Shown here piece by piece: positions 18,379 through 26,506 of a stretch of 64,000 nt of DNA. Position 1 is the stretch's first letter. The number at the start of each line of letters is the position of its first letter. The translations under genes were made by a program, and so were the position numbers. The notes below the pieces were generated by a model. That model did not search any database, had not been told where the DNA came from, and saw only the letters and a list, made by a program, of their open reading frames with translations. The stretch covers positions 34,693 to 98,692 of the forward strand of contig NZ_KB906608.1 in assembly GCF_000381525.1 (NCBI RefSeq), in the 5' to 3' direction. Source of the DNA: Peptostreptococcus anaerobius VPI 4330 = DSM 2949. GTDB lineage: Bacteria; Bacillota; Clostridia; Peptostreptococcales; Peptostreptococcaceae.

Positions 18379-19411
18379 AACAGTAGACGCAGAGGGAGCA
18401 GTCCTTTGCCATGATATAACACAGATTATAAAGGGTGTAACAAAAGACACTGTCTTTAAAAAAGGGCATGTAGTAAGAAAAGAAGACATACCAGTCCTAT
18501 TGAGCGTAGGAAAGGATAACTTGTATATTTGGGAAAATGACGATAATATGCTTCATGAAAATGAAGCAGCAGAAATTCTCTGTTCCCTATGTATAAACGA
18601 TCATATGAATCGTACAGGCCCTAAGGAGGGTAAGATAAACTTATCTGCTGACTGTCATGGACTATTAAAGATAAACAGAGAAGCCCTAAAGACTGTCAAT
18701 AGTTTCGGTCAAATGATGATAGCCAGCATACACGGCAATTTCCCTGTCCACAAGGGGGACAAGATAGCTGGAACAAGGATTATACCTCTAGTTATAGAAA
18801 AAGAAAAAATGGAAAGAGTGAGAGACCAGATAAATAGTATGACATCTGGCCAGCCTATATTTGAGATAAAGGAATTCAAGGGTAAAAAGGTCGGTGTAGT
18901 TACAACAGGAAATGAAGTTTTCTATGGAAGAATCAAGGACACATTTACTCCTGTTATAATAGACAAGATAGCTGAGTTCGGTGGAGAGATGTTTGAACAT
19001 ATTGTCCTTGAAGATGATGATAAGAAGGTTACAAAGGCCATATTAGAATTGATAGAAAAGAGAGCAGACATGGTCGTATGTACTGGTGGTATGAGTGTAG
19101 ACCCAGATGATAAGACTCCTTTGGCCATTAAAAATACAGGTGCAGATATAATATCTTATGGAGCTCCAGTCCTTCCGGGTGCAATGTTCTTGCTTGCCTA
19201 TTATGGAAAAAATGGTAGTGATAAGACTATTCCAATCCTTGGGCTTCCAGGATGCGTAATGTATGCCAAGAGAACTATATTTGACCTTATACTACCAAGG
19301 GTTATGGCAGATGATGAGGTTACAGCAGAAGATATAGCAGAGTTAGGTGAAGGTGGACTCTGTCTTGAATGCGATGTATGTGTATTCCCTAAGTGTACAT
19401 TTGGTAGATAG
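18365..19411 (+). CDS. MoeA/MogA-like molybdopterin-binding protein
   Basis: 348 residues; ATG 18365 lies inside the end of xdhC with GAAAGGG upstream. The MoCF-biosynthesis domain is in the C-terminal half ([41 protein letters not shown]). It is shorter than canonical MoeA (~400 residues) and has a divergent N-terminal half. The C-terminal residues [15 protein letters not shown] add a Cys cluster. It probably handles molybdate insertion or binds the finished cofactor. It belongs to the same operon. Confidence 0.8.
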   Translation: MKIIKTVDAEGAVLCHDITQIIKGVTKDTVFKKGHVVRKEDIPVLLSVGKDNLYIWENDDNMLHENEAAEILCSLCINDHMNRTGPKEGKINLSADCHGLLKINREALKTVNSFGQMMIASIHGNFPVHKGDKIAGTRIIPLVIEKEKMERVRDQINSMTSGQPIFEIKEFKGKKVGVVTTGNEVFYGRIKDTFTPVIIDKIAEFGGEMFEHIVLEDDDKKVTKAILELIEKRADMVVCTGGMSVDPDDKTPLAIKNTGADIISYGAPVLPGAMFLLAYYGKNGSDKTIPILGLPGCVMYAKRTIFDLILPRVMADDEVTAEDIAELGEGGLCLECDVCVFPKCTFGR

Positions 19412-19433
19412 TATTGTTGAGAATGGAGAAAAT

Positions 19434-19907
19434 ATGAGCGATTTTACACATTTTGATAAAAATGGCAATGCCATTATGGTAGATGTCAGCCACAAGGATG
19501 AAACCCTTAGAGAGGCTATTGCAGTTGGTAGCATAAAGATGTCAAGGGATTGTTTCCTAAAGGTTAAAGAGGGAGATATGAAAAAAGGAGATGTCCTTGG
19601 AGTTGCAAGGGTAGCTGGAATTATGGGAGCAAAGAAGACTTCAGACTTGATACCGCTTTGCCACATCCTAAACTTGAGCAAGGTGGAGATTGACTTTTCC
19701 CTTGATGAAGAGAACTATAAAATAACAAGCACTTGTTGCGTAAAAACTCTTGGTCAGACAGGTGTTGAAATGGAAGCCCTAACAGGGGTAAATATATGCC
19801 TTTTGACAATCTATGATATGTGCAAGGCCATAGACAAGGGCATGGAAATATCAGATATCAAACTCATGAAGAAAACCGGTGGTAAGAGTGGAGTTTGGGA
19901 AAGGTAG
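19434..19907 (+). CDS. moaC: Cyclic pyranopterin monophosphate synthase MoaC
   Basis: 157 residues from ATG 19434 with GGAGAA upstream, giving the standard MoaC N-terminus ([16 protein letters not shown]). Conserved motifs: [35 protein letters not shown] and KKTGGKSG. It converts the MoaA product to cPMP in molybdopterin synthesis and is the direct pathway partner of the following moaA. The end is 8 bp from the moaA start. Confidence 0.93.
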   Translation: MSDFTHFDKNGNAIMVDVSHKDETLREAIAVGSIKMSRDCFLKVKEGDMKKGDVLGVARVAGIMGAKKTSDLIPLCHILNLSKVEIDFSLDEENYKITSTCCVKTLGQTGVEMEALTGVNICLLTIYDMCKAIDKGMEISDIKLMKKTGGKSGVWER

Positions 19908-19915
19908 AGATTATC

Positions 19916-20881
19916 TTGATAGATTTATTTAATAGAAAGATAGATTACATGAGAATTTCTATTACTGATAGGTGCAATCTCCGTTGTAGGTACTGTATGC
20001 CAGATGGGATAGACCTATGTTCGCATGATGATATTTTGTCTTTTGATGAAATACTAATGGTCTGTAGGGAGGCTATCAAGCTTGGCATAGTGAATTTTAA
20101 AATTACAGGCGGTGAACCACTTGTCAGGAAAAATTGTCATGAATTGATTAGGAAGATATACGACCTAGATGGGGTTAATGAAGTAACACTGACAACAAAT
20201 GGTGTCCTACTTGGCCAACAATTGGACAGGCTTGTTGAGGCAGGTGTTGGGTCTATAAATATAAGCCTTGATACCCTTGATAGGGAAAAATATAAGCAAA
20301 TTACTGGTTTTGATGAAATCGATAAGGTATTTGAAGCTATAGAAAAGTCTATAGAAAAGGGTATAAGGGTCAAGATAAATTCTGTCCTACACGATGAGGA
20401 CTATTCAAAAGATTTTATTAGCTTGATTGATTTTGCTAGGAGATACCCTATAGATGTTAGGTTCATTGAGATGATGCCAATAGGTCTTGGAGCTGAATCT
20501 ATGTTAGTATCAAATGAAGATTTGAAAAAGATACTAATGGATACATTTGAAAATGTCACTAAAGACAACAAAAAGCATGGAAATGGACCGGCTGAATACT
20601 ATAATATAGACGGATTTAAGGGGGCAATAGGCTTTATAAGTGCAATACATGGCAAGTTTTGTGATTCTTGCAATAGGATTAGGATGACATCAACGGGTGA
20701 CATCAAGTCCTGCCTATGCTTTGACAAGAAGATAAGTTTGAAAGATGCCTTGAGGGAAAAAGATCCTAATAGAGTTTATGACATGCTTGTAAACAGCATA
20801 TTAGAAAAACCTGAAATGCACTCTTTTGAGGACAAAAATAGCATAACAGAATTAAAGAAAATGACACAGATAGGTGGATAG
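19916..20881 (+). CDS. moaA: GTP 3',8-cyclase MoaA (radical SAM)
   Basis: 321 residues from TTG 19916 (reads IDLFNRKIDYMRISITDRCN, the usual beginning; AAAGGTAGAG upstream). The radical-SAM cluster motif CNLRCRYC is near 20. The C-terminal 4Fe-4S site is formed by CDSCNRIRMTSTGDIKSC and ends in the required double glycine (QIGG). It catalyses the first step of molybdopterin synthesis from GTP. No moaD or moaE is present in the window, so the second step must be encoded elsewhere. Confidence 0.93.
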   Translation: MIDLFNRKIDYMRISITDRCNLRCRYCMPDGIDLCSHDDILSFDEILMVCREAIKLGIVNFKITGGEPLVRKNCHELIRKIYDLDGVNEVTLTTNGVLLGQQLDRLVEAGVGSINISLDTLDREKYKQITGFDEIDKVFEAIEKSIEKGIRVKINSVLHDEDYSKDFISLIDFARRYPIDVRFIEMMPIGLGAESMLVSNEDLKKILMDTFENVTKDNKKHGNGPAEYYNIDGFKGAIGFISAIHGKFCDSCNRIRMTSTGDIKSCLCFDKKISLKDALREKDPNRVYDMLVNSILEKPEMHSFEDKNSITELKKMTQIGG

Positions 20882-20883
20882 AA

Positions 20884-20923
20884 CTAGAATATATAAGTTC
20901 AATCTAGAATATAAAAGTTTGAT
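20884..20923 (+). repeat. Two-copy 20-bp tandem repeat after moaA
   Basis: CTAGAATATATAAGTTCAAT (20884-20903) is followed directly by CTAGAATATAAAAGTTTGAT (20904-20923), with 3 differences in 20. It starts just after the moaA stop. Confidence 0.85.
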
Positions 20924-20940
20924 TAGGAAGGAATAGCAGT

Positions 20941-21876
20941 ATGGCTAAAATAATAGGGATATGTACAAGTGAAAAGAAGGGCACTCAAAAGACTGAGGTT
21001 GAAAGTGCGGTGCTTGTGGAAAACCACGGTATAGAAGGGGATGCCCATGCAGGCAAATGGCATAGGCAGGTGAGTCTTCTTTCGTATGACAAGATAGAGG
21101 ACTTTAGAAAAAGAGGAGCCAATGTCGAGCTTGGTGCATTTGGAGAAAACATAATAATAGATGAGTACGATTTTAGGTCAATGCCAATAGGTACTAGGTT
21201 TAAAATAGGAGATGTAATACTAGAGTTGAGCCAGATAGGTAAGGAATGTCATTCACATTGTGCAATATTCCACGCAGTTGGTGACTGTATAATGCCTAGA
21301 GAGGGTGTATTTACAGAGGTAATAGTCGGTGGAGAGATAAGAGTTGGTGACAAGGTAGAACTTATACCGGCTGATCCTAATAGACCTCTTACAGCAGCTG
21401 TTATAACAGTGAGTGACAAGGGTTCAGTAGGCCTGAGAAAAGACGAGAGTGGTCCTATAATCACAGAAGGTCTAAGGGAAAATAACTTTATAGTAAAGGA
21501 AGAAATAATAGTCCCAGATGAACAACCTATTATAGAAAAACAGTTGATGAGGTTGGCTGACCAGAGACAGGTAAACCTGGTAATAACAACAGGTGGTACA
21601 GGTTTTGCCCTTAGGGATGTTACTCCAGAAGCTACAAATGCAGTATGTGATAGGATGGCAAATGGTATAGCAGAGGCTATAAGGGCATATTCAATGCAGT
21701 ATACAAAGAGGGCTATGTTCTCTAGGGCTGTCAGCGGAATTAGAAAGCGTACTCTTATAGTAAACCTACCAGGAAGCCCAAAGGCTGTTACAGAGGCACT
21801 TGAATTTCTCCTACCAAACTTAGAGCATGGACTGGGTATACTAAAGGGAACAGCAACTGAATGTGCTAGGAAATAA
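20941..21876 (+). CDS. MOSC domain fused to MogA/MoaB-type molybdopterin adenylyltransferase
   Basis: 311 residues, two domains. Residues ~1-140: MOSC (AKIIGICTSEKKGTQK, GDAHAGKWHRQVSLL, GAFGENI, GKECHSHCAIF), a sulfur-carrier fold with conserved Cys used in cofactor sulfuration. Residues ~150-311: MogA/MoaB (AAVITVSDKGS, DESGPII, TTGGTGFALRDVTPEAT, NLPGSPKAV), which adenylates molybdopterin. The fusion couples activation and sulfuration and suits an enzyme of the xanthine dehydrogenase family. RBS GGAAGG is at 20926. Seen here in the same operon as moaA. Confidence 0.92.
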   Translation: MAKIIGICTSEKKGTQKTEVESAVLVENHGIEGDAHAGKWHRQVSLLSYDKIEDFRKRGANVELGAFGENIIIDEYDFRSMPIGTRFKIGDVILELSQIGKECHSHCAIFHAVGDCIMPREGVFTEVIVGGEIRVGDKVELIPADPNRPLTAAVITVSDKGSVGLRKDESGPIITEGLRENNFIVKEEIIVPDEQPIIEKQLMRLADQRQVNLVITTGGTGFALRDVTPEATNAVCDRMANGIAEAIRAYSMQYTKRAMFSRAVSGIRKRTLIVNLPGSPKAVTEALEFLLPNLEHGLGILKGTATECARK

Positions 21877-21895
21877 GATAAATTTTCGTGTATAG

Positions 21896-21980
21896 GGCTT
21901 AAAACCAAGTTTTAATATTTATATGTATAAGGCTTAAAATCAAGTTTTAATGCTTATATGTAATCGGCTAAATATACATA
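21896..21980 (+). repeat. 35-bp tandem repeat with hairpin units
   Basis: Two near-identical 35-bp units begin at 21896 and 21931 (GGCTTAAAAYCAAGTTTTAA core), with a decayed third at 21966. Each unit contains TTAAAA-YCAA-GTTTTAA, a small perfect stem with a short loop, so the transcript between the MOSC-MogA gene and modA could form two hairpins in a row. No T tract follows. Confidence 0.85.
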
Positions 21981-22043
21981 ATGAATAAGAACTAGTAATC
22001 AAATAAAGTGAATTAATAGTTGTAAAAGAATTGGAGGATCAAA

Positions 22044-22919
22044 ATGAAAAAATTATTCAAAGGAAAATTAACAACAATCTGCTTTTTATTATCTATGGTT
22101 TTAATTTTAACTACGACAATGACAGCCTGTTCAAAAACTGAGACAAAAAAAGAAGAACCTAAAAATGTGAACTTGTTTATAGCTGCCAGCCTAACTGACG
22201 CAGTAGGAGAAATAGTAAAGGACTTTGAGGCTGAAAATGAAGGCGTAAAAGTAGTGGTGAATGCCGATAGTTCTGGCAAATTAAAGAGTCAAATTCTAGA
22301 GGGGTTTGACTGTGATATATTCTTGAGTGCCTCTACTAAGGAAGTTGAAGAACTAAAAGAGAAAGGTTTGATTGTAGAAAATTCTACTAAAGACCTTTTG
22401 GAAAATCAGTTGGCTATCATAGCATCTAAGGACTACGATGGTCAGGTAAAGGGGCTAGAAAATATCAAAGATGCCAAGAGTATAGCCCTACCATACGGAA
22501 GTGTTCCAGCTGGTTACTATGCTAGAAAGGCCCTAATAAGTGAAGGAATTATAAAGTCTGTAGCCAAGGATGCTGATAAGGCGACTATAAAGGCAATTGA
22601 AGGAAATGTAGTTTCACAAGCCTTAGGTGGACTTACAATCAGTGAAAAGGACAATGTAAGCTCAGCCCTAAGCGCTGTTGCAGAAAAGGCTACAGAAGTT
22701 GGATTTACTTATGTTAGTGATGCTAAGAGAAATGAAAATGTCAAGGTTATATCTAGAATAGACCTTGAAAAGACAGGAAAGATTAAGTATCCTATAGCAA
22801 AAATTAAATCTAAAAAAGATAACAAGGATAGAGAAGAAATAATAGAAAAATTATACCAGGCCCTAGCAAGTGATAAGGCAAAAAAGGTATATGTAAAATA
22901 TGGATTTAAGGTTGATTAA
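22044..22919 (+). CDS. modA: Molybdate ABC transporter substrate-binding lipoprotein ModA
   Basis: 291 residues with a signal peptide and lipobox TMTAC. Mature part is ModA-like: FIAASLTDAVGEIV, NADSSGKLKSQI, DIFLSAS, LPYGSVPAGYYARKAL, and VGFTYVSDA. It captures molybdate (tungstate cannot be excluded) and feeds the adjacent ModB/ModC. Strong RBS TTGGAGGAT. Context in a molybdenum-cofactor block supports molybdate. Confidence 0.92.
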   Translation: MKKLFKGKLTTICFLLSMVLILTTTMTACSKTETKKEEPKNVNLFIAASLTDAVGEIVKDFEAENEGVKVVVNADSSGKLKSQILEGFDCDIFLSASTKEVEELKEKGLIVENSTKDLLENQLAIIASKDYDGQVKGLENIKDAKSIALPYGSVPAGYYARKALISEGIIKSVAKDADKATIKAIEGNVVSQALGGLTISEKDNVSSALSAVAEKATEVGFTYVSDAKRNENVKVISRIDLEKTGKIKYPIAKIKSKKDNKDREEIIEKLYQALASDKAKKVYVKYGFKVD

Positions 22920-22972
22920 TTCAGAAATTGATGCTGTTGATATTGATCTTTAAATTGAGGAGCGATTGAACA

Positions 22973-23656
22973 TTGGAAAATTTAGTTGAAATATTTACAA
23001 AATTGGATTGGAGTCCCTTGATTATATCTATAAAGACAGCAATCGTAGCTACGATAATTTCTTTTTTCATCGGAGTGTATCTCGCTAAAAAAGCCATGTC
23101 TTTTAGTAAAAAAAGAAAGGCTTTTTTAGATGGGGTCATGTCTTTGCCGATGGTATTGCCACCTACTGTAGCCGGCTTTATCTTGCTTATAGTATTTAGC
23201 AAGAGGAGATTTTTGGGGAGCTTCCTACTTGAAAACTTCAATATATCAGTTCTTCAGACATGGTTAGGATGTGTTATTGCTGCTACTGTGATTGCCCTAC
23301 CTCTTATGTACCAAAATGCTAGGGCAGCTTTTGAACAAGTTGATAAAAATCTGGTATATGCAGCAAGAACCCTTGGGATAAGTGAAAAAAAGATTTTTTA
23401 TAAGATTTTATTGCCTGTTTCAAAGCCGGGGCTAATGTCAGGTTCTATTTTGTGCTTTGCAAGGGCTATGGGAGAGTACGGTGCAACTTCTATGATTGCT
23501 GGAAATATACAGGGAAAAACAGGAACTATTTCACAGACAATAGCTATGGTGATAAATGACGGTAATTATCTGAAGGCCGGTATTTGGGTAGTAATAGTTT
23601 TGATAATATCTTTTGTCATAATTTATTCTGCCAATGTAACAATGAGTAAAAAGTAA
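22973..23656 (+). CDS. modB: Molybdate ABC transporter permease ModB
   Basis: 227 residues from TTG 22973 with GAGGAG (22957-22962) upstream. Polytopic; the EAA loop contacting the ATPase is AARTLGISEKKIFYKILLPVSKPG, and the ModB-typical MGEYGATSMIAGN follows. It starts 53 bp after modA. Confidence 0.92.
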   Translation: MENLVEIFTKLDWSPLIISIKTAIVATIISFFIGVYLAKKAMSFSKKRKAFLDGVMSLPMVLPPTVAGFILLIVFSKRRFLGSFLLENFNISVLQTWLGCVIAATVIALPLMYQNARAAFEQVDKNLVYAARTLGISEKKIFYKILLPVSKPGLMSGSILCFARAMGEYGATSMIAGNIQGKTGTISQTIAMVINDGNYLKAGIWVVIVLIISFVIIYSANVTMSKK

Positions 23657-23660
23657 CCGT

Positions 23661-23772
23661 ATTTGTTGCAGCTTAAGTATAATATTAAATTTATTGAGAC
23701 TTAAGTGTAATATTAAATTTGTTGAGACTTAAGAATAATATTAAATTTGTTGTGGATAAAGTACAATATTAA
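23661..23772 (+). repeat. Four-copy 28-bp tandem repeat between modB and modC
   Basis: Units at 23661, 23689, 23717 and 23745, each 28 bp, core ACTTAAGTRTAATATTAA after ATTTRTTG. Copies 2 and 3 are nearly identical; copies 1 and 4 are more decayed. The array separates modB from modC within one operon. Confidence 0.92.
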
Positions 23773-23791
23773 AAATGGATGGTAGAAGGAA

Positions 23792-24946
23792 ATGAAGAGT
23801 TTATCGATTGATATAAAGTCAGATTTAAATAATTTTGGTATGGATATTTCTTTGAAAACTAAGGCTAAGAGAATAGGCATATTGGGAGCATCTGGTGCTG
23901 GAAAGAGTATGCTACTCAAATACATATCGGGCATAATAAGTCCAGACCAAGGTCGAATAGAGATAAATGGAGAGACCATTTTTGATAGCTCTAGAAAAAT
24001 CGATGTGATACCCCAAAAGAGAGATGTAGCCTACATGTTTCAGAATTATGCTTTGTTTCCTAATATGACTGTAAGGGAAAATATTGAAGTAGTTCTAAGC
24101 GGAAGCAAGGAGTATAAAAGGGACAAGGCAGATAGGTATATGAAAAAATTCTGTATAGATAATCTTGAAGATAAGATGCCAAGAAATCTTTCAGGTGGAC
24201 AGCAGCAAAGAGTTGCTCTGGCAAGAATTATGGCATACGAGCCCAAGCTTATCCTTCTAGATGAACCTTTTTCGGCACTGGATAACGACCTAAAGGACAA
24301 GCTTCAAATAGAGCTTGAAGATATGCTATCTGATTATGAGGGAATGGTTATAATGGTTTCACACAGTAGGGACGAAATTTATAGGTTTAGTGATGAATTG
24401 ATTATAATCCATAATGGTATGGTTGTGGAGCAAGGAAAAACAAAGGAAGTTTTTTCTAGACCTAAAACTTTCGAGGGAGCGAAGATGGTTGGTGTAACAA
24501 ATATCTTACCTGTAGAAGTAGACCAGGATTCAAGTATAAAAATACCAGACCTCGATATTAGAATTACAAGAGATGACTATGAACGTTTGGATGTTAAAGA
24601 TAGAATTATTGATTTTGTAGAGTTTAAAAATAAGATCAAGTATATAGGTGTTAGAGATAGGGATTTTAAGATAGTATATTCACAAAGTATAGATAAAAAC
24701 AATAAAGATGTAGAGGAATCTAGTTTTATTTTGGATGCAAAAGTAGAGCGTATTTACGAGGGGCTGGATATGACCAGCGTCTATTTTTCTGTTCAAAATA
24801 GGTTTGATAAGTCTAAAATTGTAAAAAAGCCACAAAAAAATTATTGTATCAAAATAAATAGATTAGAAAATAAAAATAATTTATTTGTTAATGCACTAAT
24901 AAGCATTTCCATTGATAAAGAAAAGCTTATTTTTATAGAAAATTAA
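23792..24946 (+). CDS. modC: Molybdate ABC transporter ATP-binding protein ModC
   Basis: 384 residues. Walker A GASGAGKS (~32), Q-loop MFQNYALFPNMTVREN, signature LSGGQQQR (~132), Walker B LILLDEPFSALD, then a ~150-residue C-terminal part consistent with a TOBE/MOP-type regulatory region (VGVTNILPVEVD). RBS GAAGGAA is 5' of ATG 23792. Works with ModA and ModB. Confidence 0.9.
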   Translation: MKSLSIDIKSDLNNFGMDISLKTKAKRIGILGASGAGKSMLLKYISGIISPDQGRIEINGETIFDSSRKIDVIPQKRDVAYMFQNYALFPNMTVRENIEVVLSGSKEYKRDKADRYMKKFCIDNLEDKMPRNLSGGQQQRVALARIMAYEPKLILLDEPFSALDNDLKDKLQIELEDMLSDYEGMVIMVSHSRDEIYRFSDELIIIHNGMVVEQGKTKEVFSRPKTFEGAKMVGVTNILPVEVDQDSSIKIPDLDIRITRDDYERLDVKDRIIDFVEFKNKIKYIGVRDRDFKIVYSQSIDKNNKDVEESSFILDAKVERIYEGLDMTSVYFSVQNRFDKSKIVKKPQKNYCIKINRLENKNNLFVNALISISIDKEKLIFIEN

Positions 24947-24979
24947 ATATTGACATAATTGTTTGCAAAATATAGGTGC

Positions 24980-25010
24980 ATCGCGATAAAGAAAATTACT
25001 TTTTTAACGA
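24980..25010 (+). promoter_or_regulatory. Possible ModE-type operator before the molybdenum hydroxylase genes
   Basis: ATCGCGATAAA and TTTTTTAACGA, separated by 9 bp, resemble the two arms of the E. coli ModE site (ATCGCTATATA, 6-7 bp, TATATAACGAT), but the spacer is longer. Suggested only because a ModE-like HTH protein is encoded in the same block. Confidence 0.3.
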
Positions 25011-25135
25011 AATACAATTGTAAAATTCATATTCTTATTATATAATTGAATTGAAATATACGCACAAATTCATTTTTATGAAAGAATATTTCATTCAAAA
25101 GGCGAAAGCGTAAATTTAAAAGGGAGGCGTAAAGA

Positions 25136-26017
25136 ATGAATATTTTATGTAATTTTCAGTACCATGCACCTAAGACTAAGGCAGAAGTCTTAGATTTGCT
25201 GGCAACTATTGGCGACAAATCAAAAATGCTCGCTGGAGGTACAGATCTAATCATCATGCTTAAGGAAAAGATGATGGAAACGGAAAACATTATCAACATT
25301 GCTGATGTTGAGGAGTTGGCAGGCGTAAAATTTACTGATAATGGCGTTGAAATAGGGGCCTGTACTAAAATAGCTGACATTGAAAACTCTAAAGAGCTTG
25401 CAGTTGACTATGGCGTGTTAACGTATGCAGCAAGCCAGTTAGGTTCTTATCAGGTAAGAACAATGGCGACTATAGGGGGAAATATAGCACACTGCTCTCC
25501 ATGTGGTGAGACAACTTCACCATTAGTGTCATTAGATGCTGATGTAGTTATTGAAAGCAAGAGAGGACAGAGAGTTTTAAAGATTGAAGAGTTCATCGTA
25601 GGTAATCGTGCGAACGTTTTAGAAAGCGATGAGATGATTACAAAATTCATAATACATGCTCCTGCAGCTAATTCTGCTGCAAGATATGGATGTATAGGTT
25701 TAAGAAATGCTATGGAAATAGATGCTGCTAATATGGCAGTAAACCTTGAGCTAGAAGAAGATAAGAAAACTATCAAGAATATCAAGCTAGTAATGGGTTC
25801 TGTGGCTCCAAAGCCTCTTGTATCTGAAGCTGTTCCAGCTCTACTTGTTGGAAAAGTATTGGATGATGAGTTGATTGAAAAGGTTGGTCAGGCTGCTATG
25901 GGCGAAGCTAAACCAATTACAGATGTTAGAGCAACTGCTGAGTACAGAAAAGAAGTAGTAGGAGCTTTAGCTAGAAGATTGACTAAAGAAGCATATAATA
26001 AGGCAATGGAGGCATAG
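25136..26017 (+). CDS. Molybdenum hydroxylase FAD-binding subunit
   Basis: 293 residues, CoxM/XdhB-type. N-terminal FAD motif MLAGGTDLIIMLKE (~35), second motif ATIGGNIAHCSPCGET (~105), and the CO-dehydrogenase flavoprotein C-terminal domain. It passes electrons from the 2Fe-2S subunit to an acceptor. GGGAGG precedes ATG 25136. Gene order FAD, Fe-S, Mo is the coxMSL arrangement. Substrate not determinable. Confidence 0.92.
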   Translation: MNILCNFQYHAPKTKAEVLDLLATIGDKSKMLAGGTDLIIMLKEKMMETENIINIADVEELAGVKFTDNGVEIGACTKIADIENSKELAVDYGVLTYAASQLGSYQVRTMATIGGNIAHCSPCGETTSPLVSLDADVVIESKRGQRVLKIEEFIVGNRANVLESDEMITKFIIHAPAANSAARYGCIGLRNAMEIDAANMAVNLELEEDKKTIKNIKLVMGSVAPKPLVSEAVPALLVGKVLDDELIEKVGQAAMGEAKPITDVRATAEYRKEVVGALARRLTKEAYNKAMEA

Positions 26018-26019
26018 AA

Positions 26020-26505
26020 ATGAAACAATTAATCACTTTAAATATTAATAATCAGAACTATGATGTTGTTGTTACTCCAATGGAACTTTTAGTAGACGTA
26101 ATTAGAAAAACTGTTGGATTAACTGGTACAAAAAAGGGTTGTGGTCAAGGAGACTGTGGCGCTTGTACAGTACTTATAGATGGAAAACCAGAATTATCAT
26201 GTCTAAAGCTTGCAGTAGCAAGTGTTGGCAAGAAAATTACTACAATTGAAGGTATAGCTAACGAAGATGGTAGTCTACACCCAATTCAGGATGCCTTCCT
26301 AGATCATGGTGCAGTACAGTGTGGATTCTGTACACCAGGTATGATTTTATCAGCTAAGGCCTTGGTAGACAGAAATCCAAACCCTACACAGGAAGAAATA
26401 AAGACTGCTATTTCTGGTAACACATGCAGGTGTACTGGATATGTCAAAATCATTGATGCTATAGAGTCTTATGCAAATTTAGTTGCAGAAAAGGAGGCTA
26501 AGTAA
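26020..26505 (+). CDS. Molybdenum hydroxylase 2Fe-2S subunit
   Basis: 161 residues, CoxS/XdhC-type small subunit. Plant-type cluster ligands in CGQGDCGACTVLIDG...C (~43-64); second cluster ligands CGFCTPGM (~102) and CRCTGY (~138). It relays electrons from the Mo site to FAD. It starts 2 bp after the FAD subunit gene. Confidence 0.95.
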   Translation: MKQLITLNINNQNYDVVVTPMELLVDVIRKTVGLTGTKKGCGQGDCGACTVLIDGKPELSCLKLAVASVGKKITTIEGIANEDGSLHPIQDAFLDHGAVQCGFCTPGMILSAKALVDRNPNPTQEEIKTAISGNTCRCTGYVKIIDAIESYANLVAEKEAK

Positions 26506-26506
26506 G

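Noticed and set aside
24955..24972. Sigma-54 -24/-12 promoter before the hydroxylase genes
   Set aside because: TTGACA...TTTGC looks suggestive, but the spacing between the two elements is 2 bases too long and the GG is missing.
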